This document shows positions 53,016 through 64,000 of a stretch of 64,000 nt of DNA, piece after piece. The stretch lies in NCBI RefSeq assembly GCF_000213805.1, contig NC_015556.1, positions 4,417,001 through 4,481,000 on the forward strand. The letters are read 5' to 3'. The stretch's first letter is position 1, and each line of letters starts with the position of its first letter. Position numbers and translations under genes: made by a program. The notes below the pieces were generated by a model. The model was given only the letters and a program-made list of their open reading frames with translations. It had not been told where the DNA came from and searched no databases. This DNA is from Pseudomonas fulva 12-X (GTDB lineage: Bacteria; Pseudomonadota; Gammaproteobacteria; Pseudomonadales; Pseudomonadaceae).

Positions 53016-54205
53016 CAGCGGCTCTCCCTTGTACGCACGTCTGGCTGCCCAACGTTGTTACCCACACGCGCGCCGAGATCGGCAGCGCCGGCACCGGCCG
53101 CGCCGGACGACGGATTGCTGCTGCCGCCACGGCTGTCGATCATCTTGTCCAGCGGCAGATAGAGCAGGTTGTTCTGCCCCTTGTCGCCGGTTACCAGCAC
53201 CTTGCTGGTGTTGGTCATCATCTGCTGCATGGTGTCCAGATACAGACGCTCGCGAGTGATTTCCGGTGCCTTGCGGTACTCGGCAACCAGCGCGGTGAAG
53301 CGATCCGCCTCACCCTGGGCGCGGGAGATCACTTCGTCGCGGTAACCGCTGGCGTCCTCGATCAGACGCTGGGCCTGACCACGGGCTTCCGGCACCACAC
53401 CGTTGGCATAGGTTTCCGCCAAGTTCTTCTCGCGCTGCTCGTCTTCACGGGCACGAATCACGTCATCGAAGGCTTCCTGCACTTCACGCGGCGCTGCGGC
53501 GCTCTGCAGGTTCACCTGGGTAACGGTGATACCGGTGCGGTAGGTGTCGAGGAAACGCTGCAGACGCTCGCGAACATCACCGGCCATCTGCTCACGGCCT
53601 TCGGTCAGCACCTGATCCATCTCGGTGGAGCCCACCACGTGGCGCACGGCGCTGTCGGTGGCGTGCTGCAGGCTGGTTTCCGGCATGTCGACGTTGAGCA
53701 CGTAATCCTTGAGGCTGCTGATCTTGTACTGAACGGTCAGCGGCACTTCGATGATGTTCTCGTCTTCGGTCAGCATCTGCCCCTGCTTGCTGTAAGCACG
53801 CTCGCGGGTGACGTTTTCCTGAAACTTGCGATCAATCGGTGGGAAATAGATGTTCAGACCCGGGCCGACCGTCTCGTAGTACTTGCCGAAACGCAGCACC
53901 ACGGCCTGTTCCTGCTCGTCGACCACGTAGATGGCGTTGTACAGCCAGAAGGCGCCGACCACGGCCAGCGCAACGAACAGCAGGCCGAAACCGCCACCCT
54001 TGCCACTATCGGAGCCGCTACCATCACTGCCGCGTTTCTTGCGGCCACCGAACAACCCATTGAGGTTGTCCTGCAGCTTGCGGAAGGCTTCGTCAAGATC
54101 CGGTGGTCCCTTGCGATCGCCGCCGCCACCGCCTTTACCGCCACGGCCGCCGCCACCCCAGGGATCCTGATTATTCGAGTTGCCACCCGGCTCATTCCAA
54201 GCCAT
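53015..54205 (-). CDS. hflK: FtsH protease modulator HflK
   Basis: Partner of HflC in the HflKC complex, 396 residues. A glycine-rich cytosolic N-terminus (MAWNEPGGNSNNQDPWGG and a GGGGRGGKGGGGG run) precedes the membrane helix (FGLLFVALAVVGAFWLYNAI), the SPFH domain (VVDEQEQAVVLRFGKYYETV) and a long helical region. The start at 54205 has GGAGAG upstream; an in-frame ATG at 54217 is the alternative. It follows hflX by about 100 bp. Confidence 0.96.
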   Translation of the reverse strand: MAWNEPGGNSNNQDPWGGGGRGGKGGGGGDRKGPPDLDEAFRKLQDNLNGLFGGRKKRGSDGSGSDSGKGGGFGLLFVALAVVGAFWLYNAIYVVDEQEQAVVLRFGKYYETVGPGLNIYFPPIDRKFQENVTRERAYSKQGQMLTEDENIIEVPLTVQYKISSLKDYVLNVDMPETSLQHATDSAVRHVVGSTEMDQVLTEGREQMAGDVRERLQRFLDTYRTGITVTQVNLQSAAAPREVQEAFDDVIRAREDEQREKNLAETYANGVVPEARGQAQRLIEDASGYRDEVISRAQGEADRFTALVAEYRKAPEITRERLYLDTMQQMMTNTSKVLVTGDKGQNNLLYLPLDKMIDSRGGSSNPSSGAAGAGAADLGARVGNNVGQPDVRTRESR

Positions 54206-54303
54206 AGCGCTCTCCATACTGATAAAGCAAAGACGCGCCCAACGGCGCGCCCACCAATGCTACAGAATGCCTGCTTCCAGCGGCAAAATCACCGCTGCGG
54301 GCT

Positions 54304-55605
54304 TTATTGCAAAGTGTGTTGCTCGATGAACTCCACCGGCTGCAGCCCCTCGCGACTGACCAGACGATTGAGTTCGACCCGCGGGATACGCACCTGCAAC
54401 AGGCTGCTGCCGTCTTCGGCATAGGACTCCTGCAGCACCGCGCCCAGTTCAAAGAATTGCGCCCTCAGGCGCGCCAAGCGCTGCGGCAGCCGCAGCGTGG
54501 CGACGAACAGGTCGTCACCAAGCAGCTCGGCGATCGCCTGCTTGAGCAGCGGCAAACCGCGACCATCACGCGCCGACAACCACACCCGCTCCGGACGCCC
54601 ATCTGCATTGCGCTGAATCTGCGGTTCGACGCCTTCGAGCAGGTCGAGCTTGTTATAGACCTCGAGCACCGGCAGGTCCTGGGCACCGATTTCACCGAGC
54701 ACCTCGAGCACCTGCTCGATCTGCGCATCGCGCTCCGGCTCGTGGGAGTCGATCACGTGCAGCAGCAGATCGGAGTTGCTCGACTCTTCGAGAGTCGCGC
54801 GAAACGCCTCGACCAGCTTGTGCGGCAGGTGACGGATGAAGCCCACGGTATCGGCCAGCACCACAGGCCCCAGGTCGTCGAGTTGCAGACGACGCAGGGT
54901 CGGGTCGAGGGTGGCGAACAGCTGATCGGCCGCGTAGACCTCGGACTCGGTCAGAGCGTTGAACAGCGTGGACTTGCCGGCGTTGGTGTAGCCGACCAGC
55001 GACACGGAGGGAATATCGGCCCGCTTGCGGCCGCGGCGCGCCTGCTCACGCTGGCTGCGCACCTTCTCCAGCTTCTGCTTGATCTGACGGATGCGCACAC
55101 GCAACAGGCGGCGGTCGGTTTCCAGCTGGGTTTCACCCGGGCCGCGCAGACCGATACCACCCTTCTGTCGTTCGAGGTGAGTCCAGCCACGCACCAGGCG
55201 CGTGCTCATGTGATCGAGCTGAGCCAGCTCGACCTGCAGCTTGCCTTCGTGGGTACGTGCGCGCTGGGCGAAGATATCGAGAATCAGCCCGGTGCGATCC
55301 AGCACGCGACACTCGAACATGCGCTCGAGGTTACGTTCCTGACTGGGCGTGAGGACATGATTGAAAATGACCAGGTCGGCCTCATGGGCCTTGACCTGGT
55401 CACGCAGCTCTTCCACCTTGCCGCTACCGATGAGGAACTTCGCGGTGGGCCGGCTATTGGGCACACTGAAGAACGCCACGGTATCGGCACCGGCGGACAG
55501 TGCCAATTCCTGAAACTCCTGGGGATCCTCGCTCGCCTCGGTGTTCTGACTATCCAGATGAACCAGGATGGCCCGTTCACCCCCTTCATGGCGCTCGAAG
55601 AACAA
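54304..55605 (-). CDS. hflX: Ribosome-associated GTPase HflX
   Basis: GTPase that splits stalled or hibernating 70S ribosomes, 433 residues. The N-terminal HflX domain (ILVHLDSQNTEASEDPQEFQ) has the glycine-rich KGGIGLRGPGETQLETD linker; the G domain shows GYTNAGKSTLFN near residue 205, the switch segment TLDPTLRRL, DTVGFI and NKLD. No ATG fits: the start is TTG 55605, preceded by AGGGGG at suitable spacing. It is 14 bp after hfq, as in most gammaproteobacteria. Confidence 0.95.
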   Translation of the reverse strand: MFFERHEGGERAILVHLDSQNTEASEDPQEFQELALSAGADTVAFFSVPNSRPTAKFLIGSGKVEELRDQVKAHEADLVIFNHVLTPSQERNLERMFECRVLDRTGLILDIFAQRARTHEGKLQVELAQLDHMSTRLVRGWTHLERQKGGIGLRGPGETQLETDRRLLRVRIRQIKQKLEKVRSQREQARRGRKRADIPSVSLVGYTNAGKSTLFNALTESEVYAADQLFATLDPTLRRLQLDDLGPVVLADTVGFIRHLPHKLVEAFRATLEESSNSDLLLHVIDSHEPERDAQIEQVLEVLGEIGAQDLPVLEVYNKLDLLEGVEPQIQRNADGRPERVWLSARDGRGLPLLKQAIAELLGDDLFVATLRLPQRLARLRAQFFELGAVLQESYAEDGSSLLQVRIPRVELNRLVSREGLQPVEFIEQHTLQ

Positions 55606-55619
55606 TGCGACCCCCTGGC

Positions 55620-55937
<318 letters not shown>

Positions 55938-55992
55938 CTACAAACGGCTTTGGCACATCTTCCCCCAAGGATAGACGGCCGGCGGCAAGGTC

Positions 55993-56949
55993 TCAGCTCA
56001 ATATGGAGACCGTTGCCATGTATTTCAAGGCACGTGGCAGATTGTCGCAATCGAGACTGTCAAGCCAGTGCACATTTTGCCAACTGCGTAACCAGGTAAA
56101 TTGCCGCTTGGCCAACTGGCGGGTGGCAATGATGCCGCGCTCGCGCATCTGCGCTGCGCTGAGCCGCCCTTCCAGATGATCCCACACCTGCCGGTAACCT
56201 ACCGCTCTAATAGACGGCATTTCACCGTGCAAGTCACCTCGCCGATGCAGGCGTTCGACCTCGGCGACGAAGCCCTGTTCCAGCATCAGATCAAATCGTT
56301 TAGCGATTCGTTCGTGGAGAATCTGCCGCTGCGCCGGCGCTATCGCCAGCTGCGCGACAGTATAGGGCAAGCCGCCGCCCTCGGCTGCCGCTTCACTCTG
56401 CTGTTCACGCAGTTGCGTCATGGTCATGCCGCTGACCCGGAACACCTCCAAGGCGCGAACCAGACGCTGCGGATCGTTCGGATGAATGCGCACCGCCGAC
56501 TGCGGGTCCACCGCCTGCAGCTCGGCATGTAGCGCCGCCAGGCCATCCTGCTCGGCTCGCGCTTCGAGCTCGGCGCGCACCTCAGCGTCGGCGCCCGGCA
56601 TATCGGCCAGGCCATCGAGCAGCGCCTTGTAATAGAGCATGGTGCCGCCGACCAACAACGGGATACGACCCCGCGCGGTGATATCGGCCATGGCCGCCAG
56701 GGCATCACGGCGGAAATCGGCCGCCGAATAGGCTTCGGACGGATCGCGAATATCCACCAGATGATGGGGAAAGGCCTCGAGGGTGGCGCGATCAGGTTTG
56801 GCGGTGCCGATGTCCATGCCGCGATAGACCAGCGCCGAGTCCACACTGATCAGCTCGCAGGGCAACACGCGCGCCAGGGCCAGGGCCAGATCGGTCTTGC
56901 CGGACGCGGTCGGCCCCATCAGAAAGATGGCGGGAGGCAAAGAGGACAT
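55993..56949 (-). CDS. miaA: tRNA dimethylallyltransferase MiaA
   Basis: Adds the isopentenyl group to A37 of tRNAs reading UNN codons, 318 residues. The P-loop [15 protein letters not shown] is at the N-terminus, followed by [33 protein letters not shown] and the C-terminal [12 protein letters not shown] segment that binds tRNA. ATG 56949 is preferred; a GTG at 56955 two codons earlier is possible. It lies 63 bp after mutL and 112 bp before hfq. Confidence 0.95.
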   Translation of the reverse strand: MSSLPPAIFLMGPTASGKTDLALALARVLPCELISVDSALVYRGMDIGTAKPDRATLEAFPHHLVDIRDPSEAYSAADFRRDALAAMADITARGRIPLLVGGTMLYYKALLDGLADMPGADAEVRAELEARAEQDGLAALHAELQAVDPQSAVRIHPNDPQRLVRALEVFRVSGMTMTQLREQQSEAAAEGGGLPYTVAQLAIAPAQRQILHERIAKRFDLMLEQGFVAEVERLHRRGDLHGEMPSIRAVGYRQVWDHLEGRLSAAQMRERGIIATRQLAKRQFTWLRSWQNVHWLDSLDCDNLPRALKYMATVSILS

Positions 56950-57018
56950 CAACACGACTCGAATGAACGGCGGCCCATTTTCCGGGCCTGAGCCGCCGGC
57001 CGCAAGCGCGACGCTGGG

Positions 57019-58893
57019 TTACTGGCCGCGCAGGAACAACTTGTCCAACTGATCCAGGCTCATCTGCGTCCAGGTCGGCCGGCCATGGTTGCACTGGCCG
57101 CTGCGCTCGGTCTGTTCCATATCACGCAGCAGGCCGTTCATCTCCGGCAAGGTCAGGCGGCGATTGGCGCGCACGGCGCCGTGACAGGCCATGGTCGCCA
57201 GCAACTCGTTGAGGTGCGCCTGAATACGGTCACTGGTGCCGTACTCGAGCAGGTCGGACAGCACGTCGCCCACCAGACGCGTCGCCTCGGCCTGCTTGAG
57301 CAGCGCCGGAATCTGGCGGATCGCCAGGGTTTCCGGGCCCAGACGCTGCAGCTCGAAGCCGAGCTTCAGGAACCACTGGCCGTGCTCTTCGGCGCAGTCC
57401 GCTTCGCGCTGGCTGACGGCGATGGACTCGGGTACCAGCAGCGGCTGGCCGCGCAGGCCCTCGCTGGCCATCGCCACCTTGAGACGCTCGTAGGTGATGC
57501 GCTCATGGGCCGCGTGCATGTCCACGACCACCAGGCCGTGGGCATTTTCGGCCAGGATATAGATGCCCTTGAGCTGAGCGATGGCGTAACCCAAAGGCGG
57601 GATATCACCCTGAACCTCAGGCAAGGCAGCCGGCGCGCTGCTGGTGGCCAGCGGCGCGTAGAACTCGCGATAGACGCCCTGGGCCTCGGCAGCCGGCAGC
57701 TTGGCTTCGCTGCGCTGGCCCTGATAACCGGCGCCGGGCGAACGCCAGACCGACTCGGCCGGGCGCTCGAGCACGCTGGCGGAAAGCCCCATCTCACCTT
57801 GCGGTCCGAACTCGCCGGCAGCCAGACCGGTAGGCCGCAGCACCGTGTCGGCCGCCGCCGGGGTGGCCAACTGATCCTCCGGACGCACCTCGCCGAGCGC
57901 GCGATGCAGAGTGCCGTAGAGGAAGTCGTGCACCATGCGGCCTTCGCGGAAGCGCACCTCGTGCTTGGTCGGATGCACGTTGACGTCGACGGCAGTCGGG
58001 TCGATTTCCAGAAACAGCACGAAGGTCGGGTGACGACCGTTGAACAGCACGTCGCGGTACGCCTGGCGCACCGCGTGGGCGACCAGCTTGTCGCGCACCA
58101 TGCGACCGTTCACGTAGAAATACTGCAGATCCGCCTGGCTGCGCGAGAAGGTCGGCAACCCGACCCAACCCCATAGATGCAAACCGTTGCGCTCGATATC
58201 GATGGGCAGCGCCTGCTCCAGAAATCCGGCACTGCACACCGAGGCGACACGCCGGGCGCGGCTCACGTCGTCGTTGGCTTCGTGCAGGGTCAGTACGTTC
58301 TTGCCGTTGTGGCGCAGATGGAAGGCCACATCGAAACGTGCCAGCGCCAGGCGCTTGATGACTTCCTGCAGGTGATCGAACTCGGTCTTCTCGGCCTTGA
58401 GGAATTTGCGCCGCGCCGGTGTGTTGAAGAACAGGTCGCGCACTTCCACCGAGGTGCCGACCGGGTGGGCCGCCGGCTGCACGCGCGGCTGCATCTCGCG
58501 GCCTTCGGTCTCCACCTGCCAGGCCTGCTCGGCGCCGGCAGTGCGCGAGGTGAGCGTCAGCCGCGCCACGGAGCTGATCGACGCCAGGGCCTCACCGCGA
58601 AAGCCCATGCTCATCACCTGCTCGAGGTCTTCGAGCTCGCGAATCTTGCTGGTGGCGTGGCGGGCCAGTGCCAGCGGCAGATCATCGGCAGCGATGCCGC
58701 GGCCGTCGTCGCGCACGCGCAGCAGCTTCACGCCACCCTGCTCGACATCCACTTCGATGCGTTTGGCCCCGGAATCCAGGCTGTTTTCCAGCAGCTCCTT
58801 GGCCACCGACGCCGGGCGTTCGACCACCTCACCGGCGGCAATCTGGTTCGCCAGCCGCGGGCTGAGCAGCTGAATGCGCGCTACGTCACTCAT
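57019..58893 (-). CDS. mutL: DNA mismatch repair protein MutL
   Basis: Mismatch repair protein linking MutS recognition to strand cutting, 624 residues. The GHKL ATPase half shows [27 protein letters not shown] and [13 protein letters not shown]; a Pro/Ala-rich linker follows. The C-terminal domain carries [12 protein letters not shown] near residue 457, which fits the DQHAx2Ex4E endonuclease motif, so this MutL is probably a nicking enzyme, as expected in a genus without MutH. The start overlaps the amiB stop by 4 bp. Confidence 0.96.
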   Translation of the reverse strand: MSDVARIQLLSPRLANQIAAGEVVERPASVAKELLENSLDSGAKRIEVDVEQGGVKLLRVRDDGRGIAADDLPLALARHATSKIRELEDLEQVMSMGFRGEALASISSVARLTLTSRTAGAEQAWQVETEGREMQPRVQPAAHPVGTSVEVRDLFFNTPARRKFLKAEKTEFDHLQEVIKRLALARFDVAFHLRHNGKNVLTLHEANDDVSRARRVASVCSAGFLEQALPIDIERNGLHLWGWVGLPTFSRSQADLQYFYVNGRMVRDKLVAHAVRQAYRDVLFNGRHPTFVLFLEIDPTAVDVNVHPTKHEVRFREGRMVHDFLYGTLHRALGEVRPEDQLATPAAADTVLRPTGLAAGEFGPQGEMGLSASVLERPAESVWRSPGAGYQGQRSEAKLPAAEAQGVYREFYAPLATSSAPAALPEVQGDIPPLGYAIAQLKGIYILAENAHGLVVVDMHAAHERITYERLKVAMASEGLRGQPLLVPESIAVSQREADCAEEHGQWFLKLGFELQRLGPETLAIRQIPALLKQAEATRLVGDVLSDLLEYGTSDRIQAHLNELLATMACHGAVRANRRLTLPEMNGLLRDMEQTERSGQCNHGRPTWTQMSLDQLDKLFLRGQ

Positions 58894-60332
58894 GGCTGGA
58901 CAGCCAGGGCGGTCGCGGGAATCTGCAGCGTCTGGCCGACCTTGATCACGTCGGACTTCAGCGAGTTGGCGCTACGCAGGCTCGCCAGGCTGACCTGATA
59001 GCGCTGGGCGATCAGCGCCAGGCTTTCCCCGGAGGCGACCCGGTGCTCGCGTGGCCCCTGGGCGACCTTGCCGTTGTCGCGCAGCCAGGCAATGTAGGTG
59101 CCGGGCGGCGGGTTCTGCTCGAAGAACTGCTTCACGCCGGTGACGATGGAGCGCGCCAGGCTCTGCTGATGGCTGGCCGAGTGCAGCTTGCGCGCCTCGC
59201 TGGGGTTGGAGATGAAGCCGGTTTCCACCAGGATCGATGGAATGTCCGGCGACTTCAGCACCATGAAGCCAGCCTGCTCGACGCGGCGCTTGTGCAGCGG
59301 TGTGACCTGGCCCATCTGGCCGAGCACCTTCTGCCCGACATTCAGGCTGGACGACAACGACGCGGTCATCGACAGGTCGAGCAGCACGCCGGCGAGCATG
59401 CGGTCCTTGTCTTCGAGGCTGACGTTGCCGGCACCGCCGATAAGATCGGACTGGTTCTCGGTGTCCGCCAGCCAGCGGGCGGTTTCCGAGGTGGCGCCGC
59501 GGTCGGAGAGCGCGTACACCGAGGCGCCGAAGGCGGCGGCACGGGGCGCGGCATCGGCGTGAATGGACACGAACAGATCGGCGCCCTTCTTGCGGGCGAT
59601 CTCGGTGCGCTTGCGCAGCGGGATGAAGTAGTCGCCGGTACGCACCAGCTCACCACGGAAGCCCTTCTGGGCATTGACCTGACGCTGCAGCTCCTTGGCG
59701 ATGGCCAGGGTCACGTTCTTCTCGAACTGCCCCTTGGTCGGCCCCAGTGCGCCGGGGTCCTCACCGCCATGGCCGGCATCGATGGCGATCACGATATCGC
59801 GCTTGCCGCCGGGCACAGGAGCCGCCTTGGGCGGCGCCTGGGTCGGCGTGACGGGCACCGGCGGCTGACTGGCCGTGGTGGTGGACGGCAGGCTCGGCGC
59901 GGCATCGGAGGGCTGATCGAACAGGTCGACCACCAGGCGATTGCCGTACTGCTGATTGGGTGCCAGGGTGAAGCTCTTCGGCGTGACCTGGGCCGAGACG
60001 TCGATGACCACCCGCAGGTCGTCCGGCGTGCGCTGCGCCGAGCGCACCGAGGTAATGGGGGTGTTGCTCAGTGCCAGTTTGTCGAGCGGGGTGGCCAGCT
60101 TGGCGCCGCTGATATCGATGACGATGCGATCCGGCGCGGTCAGGGTGAACACGCTGTGCTGCACCGGGCCGGACAGGTCGAAGACCAGACGCGTGTTGTC
60201 CGGTGCGCGCCACAGGCGAACACTGCGCACATCCGACGCGGCCCACACGTCGGCAGCCATGACCGCCAACATCAGCCCGACCGCGATCATTCGCGCGCCT
60301 ATGCGCATACCCGCCCCCACTCTCTTGTTCAT
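58890..60332 (-). CDS. amiB: N-acetylmuramoyl-L-alanine amidase (AmiB/C type)
   Basis: Periplasmic peptidoglycan amidase of 480 residues used in daughter-cell separation. A signal peptide (cleaved after VWA) is followed by an AMIN domain ([20 protein letters not shown]), a Pro/Thr-rich linker, the zinc-dependent Amidase_3 domain with [21 protein letters not shown] and [10 protein letters not shown], and one C-terminal LysM domain ([18 protein letters not shown]). The start at 60332 overlaps the tsaE stop by 4 bp; upstream in-frame codons lie inside tsaE. Confidence 0.93.
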   Translation of the reverse strand: MNKRVGAGMRIGARMIAVGLMLAVMAADVWAASDVRSVRLWRAPDNTRLVFDLSGPVQHSVFTLTAPDRIVIDISGAKLATPLDKLALSNTPITSVRSAQRTPDDLRVVIDVSAQVTPKSFTLAPNQQYGNRLVVDLFDQPSDAAPSLPSTTTASQPPVPVTPTQAPPKAAPVPGGKRDIVIAIDAGHGGEDPGALGPTKGQFEKNVTLAIAKELQRQVNAQKGFRGELVRTGDYFIPLRKRTEIARKKGADLFVSIHADAAPRAAAFGASVYALSDRGATSETARWLADTENQSDLIGGAGNVSLEDKDRMLAGVLLDLSMTASLSSSLNVGQKVLGQMGQVTPLHKRRVEQAGFMVLKSPDIPSILVETGFISNPSEARKLHSASHQQSLARSIVTGVKQFFEQNPPPGTYIAWLRDNGKVAQGPREHRVASGESLALIAQRYQVSLASLRSANSLKSDVIKVGQTLQIPATALAVQP

Positions 60333-60796
60333 GCTCCAGGTGCCAGAACGGCACACCAGCTTTCACCCTTCGCACCATGACTGCGAAGCAGCAGCGACCG
60401 GCCACCCGATCGCGGGGTAATGGTAATGTCCAGGTCGGCCTTTGGCAAAACGCCGGTACCCCGCTGGGGCCATTCGATCAGGCACAGGGCGTCGCCCTCG
60501 AAGTAATCGCGAATGCCGAGAAACTCCAGCTCCTCGGGATCGACCAGGCGATAGAGGTCGAAATGAAAGGCGCGGACTTCGCCGATCTCGTAGGGCTCGA
60601 CCAGGGTGAAGGTCGGGCTTTTCACCGCTCCACGGTGACCAAGGCCCTGCAGGATGCCACGCGACAGCGTGGTCTTGCCCGCGCCCAGATCGCCTTCCAG
60701 GTAAATCACGCCGCGCCCTCCAGTGGCCGCAGCGATACGCGCGCCGAGCGCCAGCATGGCGTCTTCATCGGCGGCGAACAGTTCTAATTCCGACAA
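60329..60796 (-). CDS. tsaE: tRNA threonylcarbamoyladenosine biosynthesis ATPase TsaE
   Basis: ATPase needed with TsaB and TsaD for the t6A37 modification of tRNA, 155 residues. Walker A is [14 protein letters not shown], followed by [12 protein letters not shown] and FHFDLYRL, then LIEWPQRG. The best start is TTG 60796, with GGAG about 8 bases upstream and a product of normal family length; an ATG at 60835 would overlap nnr by 52 bp. It overlaps nnr slightly and amiB by 4 bp, so the three are cotranslated. Confidence 0.93.
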   Translation of the reverse strand: MSELELFAADEDAMLALGARIAAATGGRGVIYLEGDLGAGKTTLSRGILQGLGHRGAVKSPTFTLVEPYEIGEVRAFHFDLYRLVDPEELEFLGIRDYFEGDALCLIEWPQRGTGVLPKADLDITITPRSGGRSLLLRSHGAKGESWCAVLAPGA

Positions 60797-62283
60797 GCGG
60801 CTCGCTCCTGTAATAAATGGCGGATAGCGTCGCACAGATCGCTGGCCGCCAGACCATTTCCTTTATGGGCCAGTGACTCACCGGCACAGGCATGCACCCA
60901 CACGCCAAGGGCGGCCGCCTGCCACGCGCTGCAGCCCTGGGCGATCAGCGCACCGATCAGCCCGGCCAGCACATCACCCAGGCCGGCACCGGCCATCACC
61001 GGATCGCCGCGATCGCACACCAGCAGGCGACCGGTCGGGTCGGCAATCAGCGTGCCGGCGCCCTTGAGCACGCAGACCACCTCGTAACGCCGGGCCAGCG
61101 CCCTGGCCGCTGCCGGGCGATCCGCCTGCAGCTCGGCCGTGGAGATGCCCAGCAGGCGCGCCGCCTCACCGGGGTGCGGGGTAATCACGCTACCGCGGGC
61201 GATGCGCACATTATCTGCGGCCAGCAGGTTGAGCGCGTCGGCATCCCATACCTGAACGCCACCAGCGGCAGCGGCTGCCGACAGCAGACTGCGGCCCCAG
61301 GCGCCCTGCCCGAGCCCAGGCCCGACGACCCAGACCGAGATCTTGTCTGCCAACGCGTGTAATTGATTGGCCGAGGCGACCGCCAGGCTCATCACCTCGG
61401 GCAGGCGCGTTTGCGCGGCGCCGATATGCTCCGCGCGAGTGGCCAGTGACACCATGCCGGCGCCGCCGCGCAGCGCGCTCTGGGCCGACAGGAGCGCCGC
61501 GCCGCCGGTACCCTGATCGCCGCCGACCACCAGCAGATGGCCCAACTGGCCCTTGTGGGTAGTCGGCTGGCGAGAGGCAACCCTGGGTAGCGCAGCGCCG
61601 GCCAGGCGTTGCGCCATAAATGGCTCACTCGCCACGATCTCACTGTCGGCCTGCAAGTCATCGAATACCAGGCGGCCAACATGATCGAGCGCCTGGCCAA
61701 CGAACAGGCCGATCTTCAGACCGATCAAAGTCACGGTCAGCTGCGCCGTTACCGCACGGCCAAGCACCTGCCCGCTGTCGGCGCAGATGCCGGATGGAAT
61801 ATCCACTGCCAGCACCGGCTGGCCACTGCGGTTGATCCAGTCGATAGCCAATGCATAAGGCTCGTGCACCTCGCCCGCCAAACCAGTGCCGAGCAGCGCA
61901 TCGACCAGCACACCCCGAGGCTCGGCCTCAGCCTGCCACGGCAGTATCTCGACACCGGCAGCGCGTGCCTCCTCATAAGCCAGCGCGGCATCGCCCTGCA
62001 AACGCTGCGGCTCGCTGACGGCCAGCACCCGCACCTGCCAGCCGGCACGCTGAGCCAGCGCCGCGACCAGATAACCATCACCGGCATTGTTGCCGCGGCC
62101 GGCCAGCACGGTCACCGCGCCAGCTTCCGGCCACTCCCGGCGCAGCGCCCGCCAGATGGCGTGGGCCGCGCGCTGCATCAGCTCGAAACCTGGCGTACCG
62201 GCAGCGATCAGCGCGCCATCCAGCGCCCGCACCTGGGCGGCGCTGTAGAGCGCGAGGGGAAGATCGTCTGATGAATGCCGCAT
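60784..62283 (-). CDS. nnr: Bifunctional NAD(P)H-hydrate epimerase/dehydratase
   Basis: Repairs hydrated NAD(P)H: the N-terminal half epimerises NAD(P)HX and the C-terminal half dehydrates it using ADP. The 499 residues contain the YjeF_N part (about 1-220) with [20 protein letters not shown] and [13 protein letters not shown], and the ribokinase-like part with [30 protein letters not shown] and [16 protein letters not shown] 62283 starts the nnr-tsaE-amiB-mutL series and lies 58 bp from the divergent queG start. Confidence 0.95.
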   Translation of the reverse strand: MRHSSDDLPLALYSAAQVRALDGALIAAGTPGFELMQRAAHAIWRALRREWPEAGAVTVLAGRGNNAGDGYLVAALAQRAGWQVRVLAVSEPQRLQGDAALAYEEARAAGVEILPWQAEAEPRGVLVDALLGTGLAGEVHEPYALAIDWINRSGQPVLAVDIPSGICADSGQVLGRAVTAQLTVTLIGLKIGLFVGQALDHVGRLVFDDLQADSEIVASEPFMAQRLAGAALPRVASRQPTTHKGQLGHLLVVGGDQGTGGAALLSAQSALRGGAGMVSLATRAEHIGAAQTRLPEVMSLAVASANQLHALADKISVWVVGPGLGQGAWGRSLLSAAAAAGGVQVWDADALNLLAADNVRIARGSVITPHPGEAARLLGISTAELQADRPAAARALARRYEVVCVLKGAGTLIADPTGRLLVCDRGDPVMAGAGLGDVLAGLIGALIAQGCSAWQAAALGVWVHACAGESLAHKGNGLAASDLCDAIRHLLQERAACRN

Positions 62284-62341
62284 GCCTGAGCTCCGATGTC
62301 TGGCAGAATTATACGCCGCCTACTGCAGATTCCCGCCCAGC

Positions 62342-63412
62342 ATGACCGACGCCGCCCCCGACCTCGCCAGCCTCGCCCAGTCCATCAAGGACTGGGGCCG
62401 TGAACTGGGCTTCCAGCAGGTGGGCATCAGCGGCCTGGAGTTGGGCGAGCACGAGGCCCACCTGCAGCGCTGGCTGGATGCCGGCTACCAGGGCGAGATG
62501 GACTATATGGCCGCACATGGCCGCAAACGTTCACATCCCGACGAGCTGGTGCCCGGCACCCTGCGCGTGGTGTCGCTGCGTATGGACTACCTGCCCGGCG
62601 ACACGCAGATGGCCCAGCGCCTGCAGGAGCCGGAAAAAGCCTACGTGTCGCGCTACGCCCTGGGCCGCGATTACCACAAGCTGATCCGCAAACGTCTGCA
62701 GCAGCTCGCCGAGCGCATCCAGGAGGCTATCGGTCCCTTCGGCTATCGCGCCTTCGTCGACAGCGCGCCGGTGCTGGAGAAAGCCATCGCCGAACAATCC
62801 GGCCTCGGCTGGATCGGCAAGAACACCCTGGTGCTCAACCGCAAGGCTGGCAGTTATTTCTTTCTCGGCGAGCTGTTCGTCGACATCCCGCTGCCCGAGG
62901 ACGCGCCGCACGGCAGCGAACACTGCGGGCGCTGCAGCGCCTGCCTGGACATCTGCCCGACCGCCGCCTTCGTCGGCCCCTACGTGCTCGATGCCCGGCG
63001 CTGCATTTCCTACCTGACCATCGAGCTCAAGGGGCCGATCCCGGAAGAGCTGCGCGCGCCCATCGGCAATCGCGTGTTCGGCTGCGACGACTGCCAGATG
63101 GTCTGCCCCTGGAACCGCTTCGCCAAACCTACCGAGCAGAGTGATTTCCAGCCGCGGCACAGCCTCGACAATGCCGAGCTGGCCGAGCTGTTTCGCTGGA
63201 GCGAGGAGGAGTTTCTTAGCCGTACCGAAGGCTCACCCTTGCGCCGCGCCGGTTACGAGCGCTGGCTGCGTAACCTGGCCGTCGGCCTGGGCAACGCGCC
63301 GTCGAGCATCCCGGTACTGGAAGCGCTGGAGGCGCGCCGCGAGTATCCGTCGGAGCTGGTGCGCGAGCATGTGCGCTGGGCACTGGAGCAGCACGCCCAG
63401 CGCCAGAGCTGA
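62342..63412 (+). CDS. queG: Epoxyqueuosine reductase QueG
   Basis: Cobalamin- and iron-sulfur-dependent enzyme that makes queuosine from epoxyqueuosine in tRNA, 356 residues. The N-terminal B12-binding region (AYVSRYALGRDYHKLIRKRL) precedes two 4Fe-4S motifs, CGRCSACLDICPTAAF and CDDCQMVCPWNRF, and the C-terminal HEAT-like helices (LRRAGYERWLRNLAVGLGN). ATG 62342 is chosen as the conserved start; an in-frame ATG at 62282 overlaps the divergent nnr start region. Confidence 0.94.
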   Translation: MTDAAPDLASLAQSIKDWGRELGFQQVGISGLELGEHEAHLQRWLDAGYQGEMDYMAAHGRKRSHPDELVPGTLRVVSLRMDYLPGDTQMAQRLQEPEKAYVSRYALGRDYHKLIRKRLQQLAERIQEAIGPFGYRAFVDSAPVLEKAIAEQSGLGWIGKNTLVLNRKAGSYFFLGELFVDIPLPEDAPHGSEHCGRCSACLDICPTAAFVGPYVLDARRCISYLTIELKGPIPEELRAPIGNRVFGCDDCQMVCPWNRFAKPTEQSDFQPRHSLDNAELAELFRWSEEEFLSRTEGSPLRRAGYERWLRNLAVGLGNAPSSIPVLEALEARREYPSELVREHVRWALEQHAQRQS

Positions 63413-63420
63413 TCCAATAC

Positions 63421-63492
63421 CGTAGCCTGGATCGAGCGCAGCGAAACCCAGGAATCTCCCCGGGTTACGCCTATGGCTAACCCGGGCTACGG
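63421..63492. repeat. Pseudomonas REP-like inverted repeat, second copy
   Basis: CGTAGCCTGGATCGAGCGCA at the left and CCCGGGCTACGG at the right form an imperfect palindrome between convergent queG and orn. It shares the GAGCGCAGCGA core with the repeat at 814-883. Confidence 0.7.
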
Positions 63493-63503
63493 AATTGCAG
63501 CCT

Positions 63504-64000
63504 TCACACCCTGAGCAGGTGCTGGCGGTAGTACTTGAGCTCGGCGATGGACTCGCGGATGTCGTCCAGCGCCTGGTGCGTGCCGGTTTTCACAAAGCCT
63601 TCCTTGACGCCCGGCGCCCAGCGCTCGGCGAGAATCTTCAGGGTCGACACATCCAGATAGCGGTAGTGGAAGTAGGCTTCCAGCGCCGGCATGTACTTGT
63701 AGAGGAAGCGGCGATCCTGGCCGATGCTGTTGCCGCAGATCGGCGACTTGCCCTTCGGCACCCACCGTTCCAGAAAGGCGATGGTCTGCGCCTCGGCTTC
63801 GGCCTGGCTGATCTTGCTGTCGCGCACGCGTTGAGTCAGGCCGCTTTCGCCATGGGTACGGGTGTTCCACTCGTCCATGGCCGCCAGGCGCTCGTCGCTC
63901 TGGTGCACGGCGATCACCGGGCCTTCGGCAAGCACATTGAGTTCGCTGTCGGTGACGATGGTCGCCATCTCGATGATGACGTCCGTCTCGGGATCGAGTC
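63504..64000 (-). CDS. orn: Oligoribonuclease, 5' end outside window
   Basis: DEDDh exonuclease that degrades RNA dinucleotides, including pGpG from c-di-GMP breakdown. The frame is open to the window edge; 164 residues remain, beginning [20 protein letters not shown]. The first catalytic DxE motif near the N-terminus is beyond the edge. Seen are [27 protein letters not shown] and the final HQALDDI with the catalytic His and Asp. The pairing with a diguanylate cyclase elsewhere in the window is coincidental as far as can be seen. Confidence 0.95.
   Translation of the reverse strand, partial: LDPETDVIIEMATIVTDSELNVLAEGPVIAVHQSDERLAAMDEWNTRTHGESGLTQRVRDSKISQAEAEAQTIAFLERWVPKGKSPICGNSIGQDRRFLYKYMPALEAYFHYRYLDVSTLKILAERWAPGVKEGFVKTGTHQALDDIRESIAELKYYRQHLLRV

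Overview
The window is a high-GC chromosomal segment of a Pseudomonas-type gammaproteobacterium. The evidence is the gene content and order. dctB-dctD-dctPQM, fabY, cysQ, nudE and an IMP/GMP nucleotidase match the P. aeruginosa PA5162-PA5177 order as I remember it. The block from ygiQ and a nicD-like cyclase through dnaB, rplI, rpsR, rpsF, rlmB, rnr, purA, hisZ, hflCK, hflX, hfq, miaA, mutL, amiB, tsaE, nnr, queG and orn matches PA4928-PA4951. Typical Pseudomonas REP-like inverted repeats lie in many gaps. Nearly all of the sequence is intact core-type coding DNA. I see no prophage, transposase gene, CRISPR array, toxin-antitoxin pair or defence island.

Layout, left to right. Bases 1-805 hold the 3' part of rmlD (dTDP-rhamnose synthesis). 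Bases 935-7519 hold the DctB/DctD two-component system and the TRAP transporter DctPQM. A sigma-54 promoter with upstream dyads and a CA-rich Crc/Hfq-type motif precede dctP. Bases 7834-12011 hold fabY (fatty acid initiation), cysQ, nudE and a nucleotidase. Bases 12240-24362 form a urea-nitrogen locus: a sigma-54 promoter with an IHF site, allophanate hydrolase, urea carboxylase, a GntR regulator, and the ABC transporter urtABCDE. Urea would be imported by Urt, carboxylated to allophanate with ATP, and hydrolysed to ammonium and CO2, without urease. Bases 24363-24789 are non-coding and dominated by a nested palindromic element of about 204 bp.

Bases 24790-39525 are accessory and housekeeping genes: a short-chain dehydrogenase, a dCache chemoreceptor, two GNATs, a YbiI-type zinc finger protein, oxaloacetate decarboxylase, an orphan periplasmic binding protein, three membrane proteins (VC0807-type, YqaA, YbhN), an Hsp70-like protein, YgiQ, and a 7TM diguanylate cyclase. 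Two convergent genes there end inside the tips of a 142-bp inverted-repeat element.

Bases 39530-64000 are mainly minus-strand core genes for replication, ribosome, RNA decay, tRNA/rRNA modification, purine and histidine synthesis, membrane protease control, mismatch repair, cell division amidase and metabolite repair. Two identical tRNA-Leu(CAG) genes and a second chemoreceptor interrupt the block. orn is cut by the right window edge.

I found no clearly novel biological system. The most testable signals are the doubly controlled urea amidolyase/Urt locus, the two MITE-like palindromic elements, and the uncharacterised membrane-protein cluster at 31383-33728.
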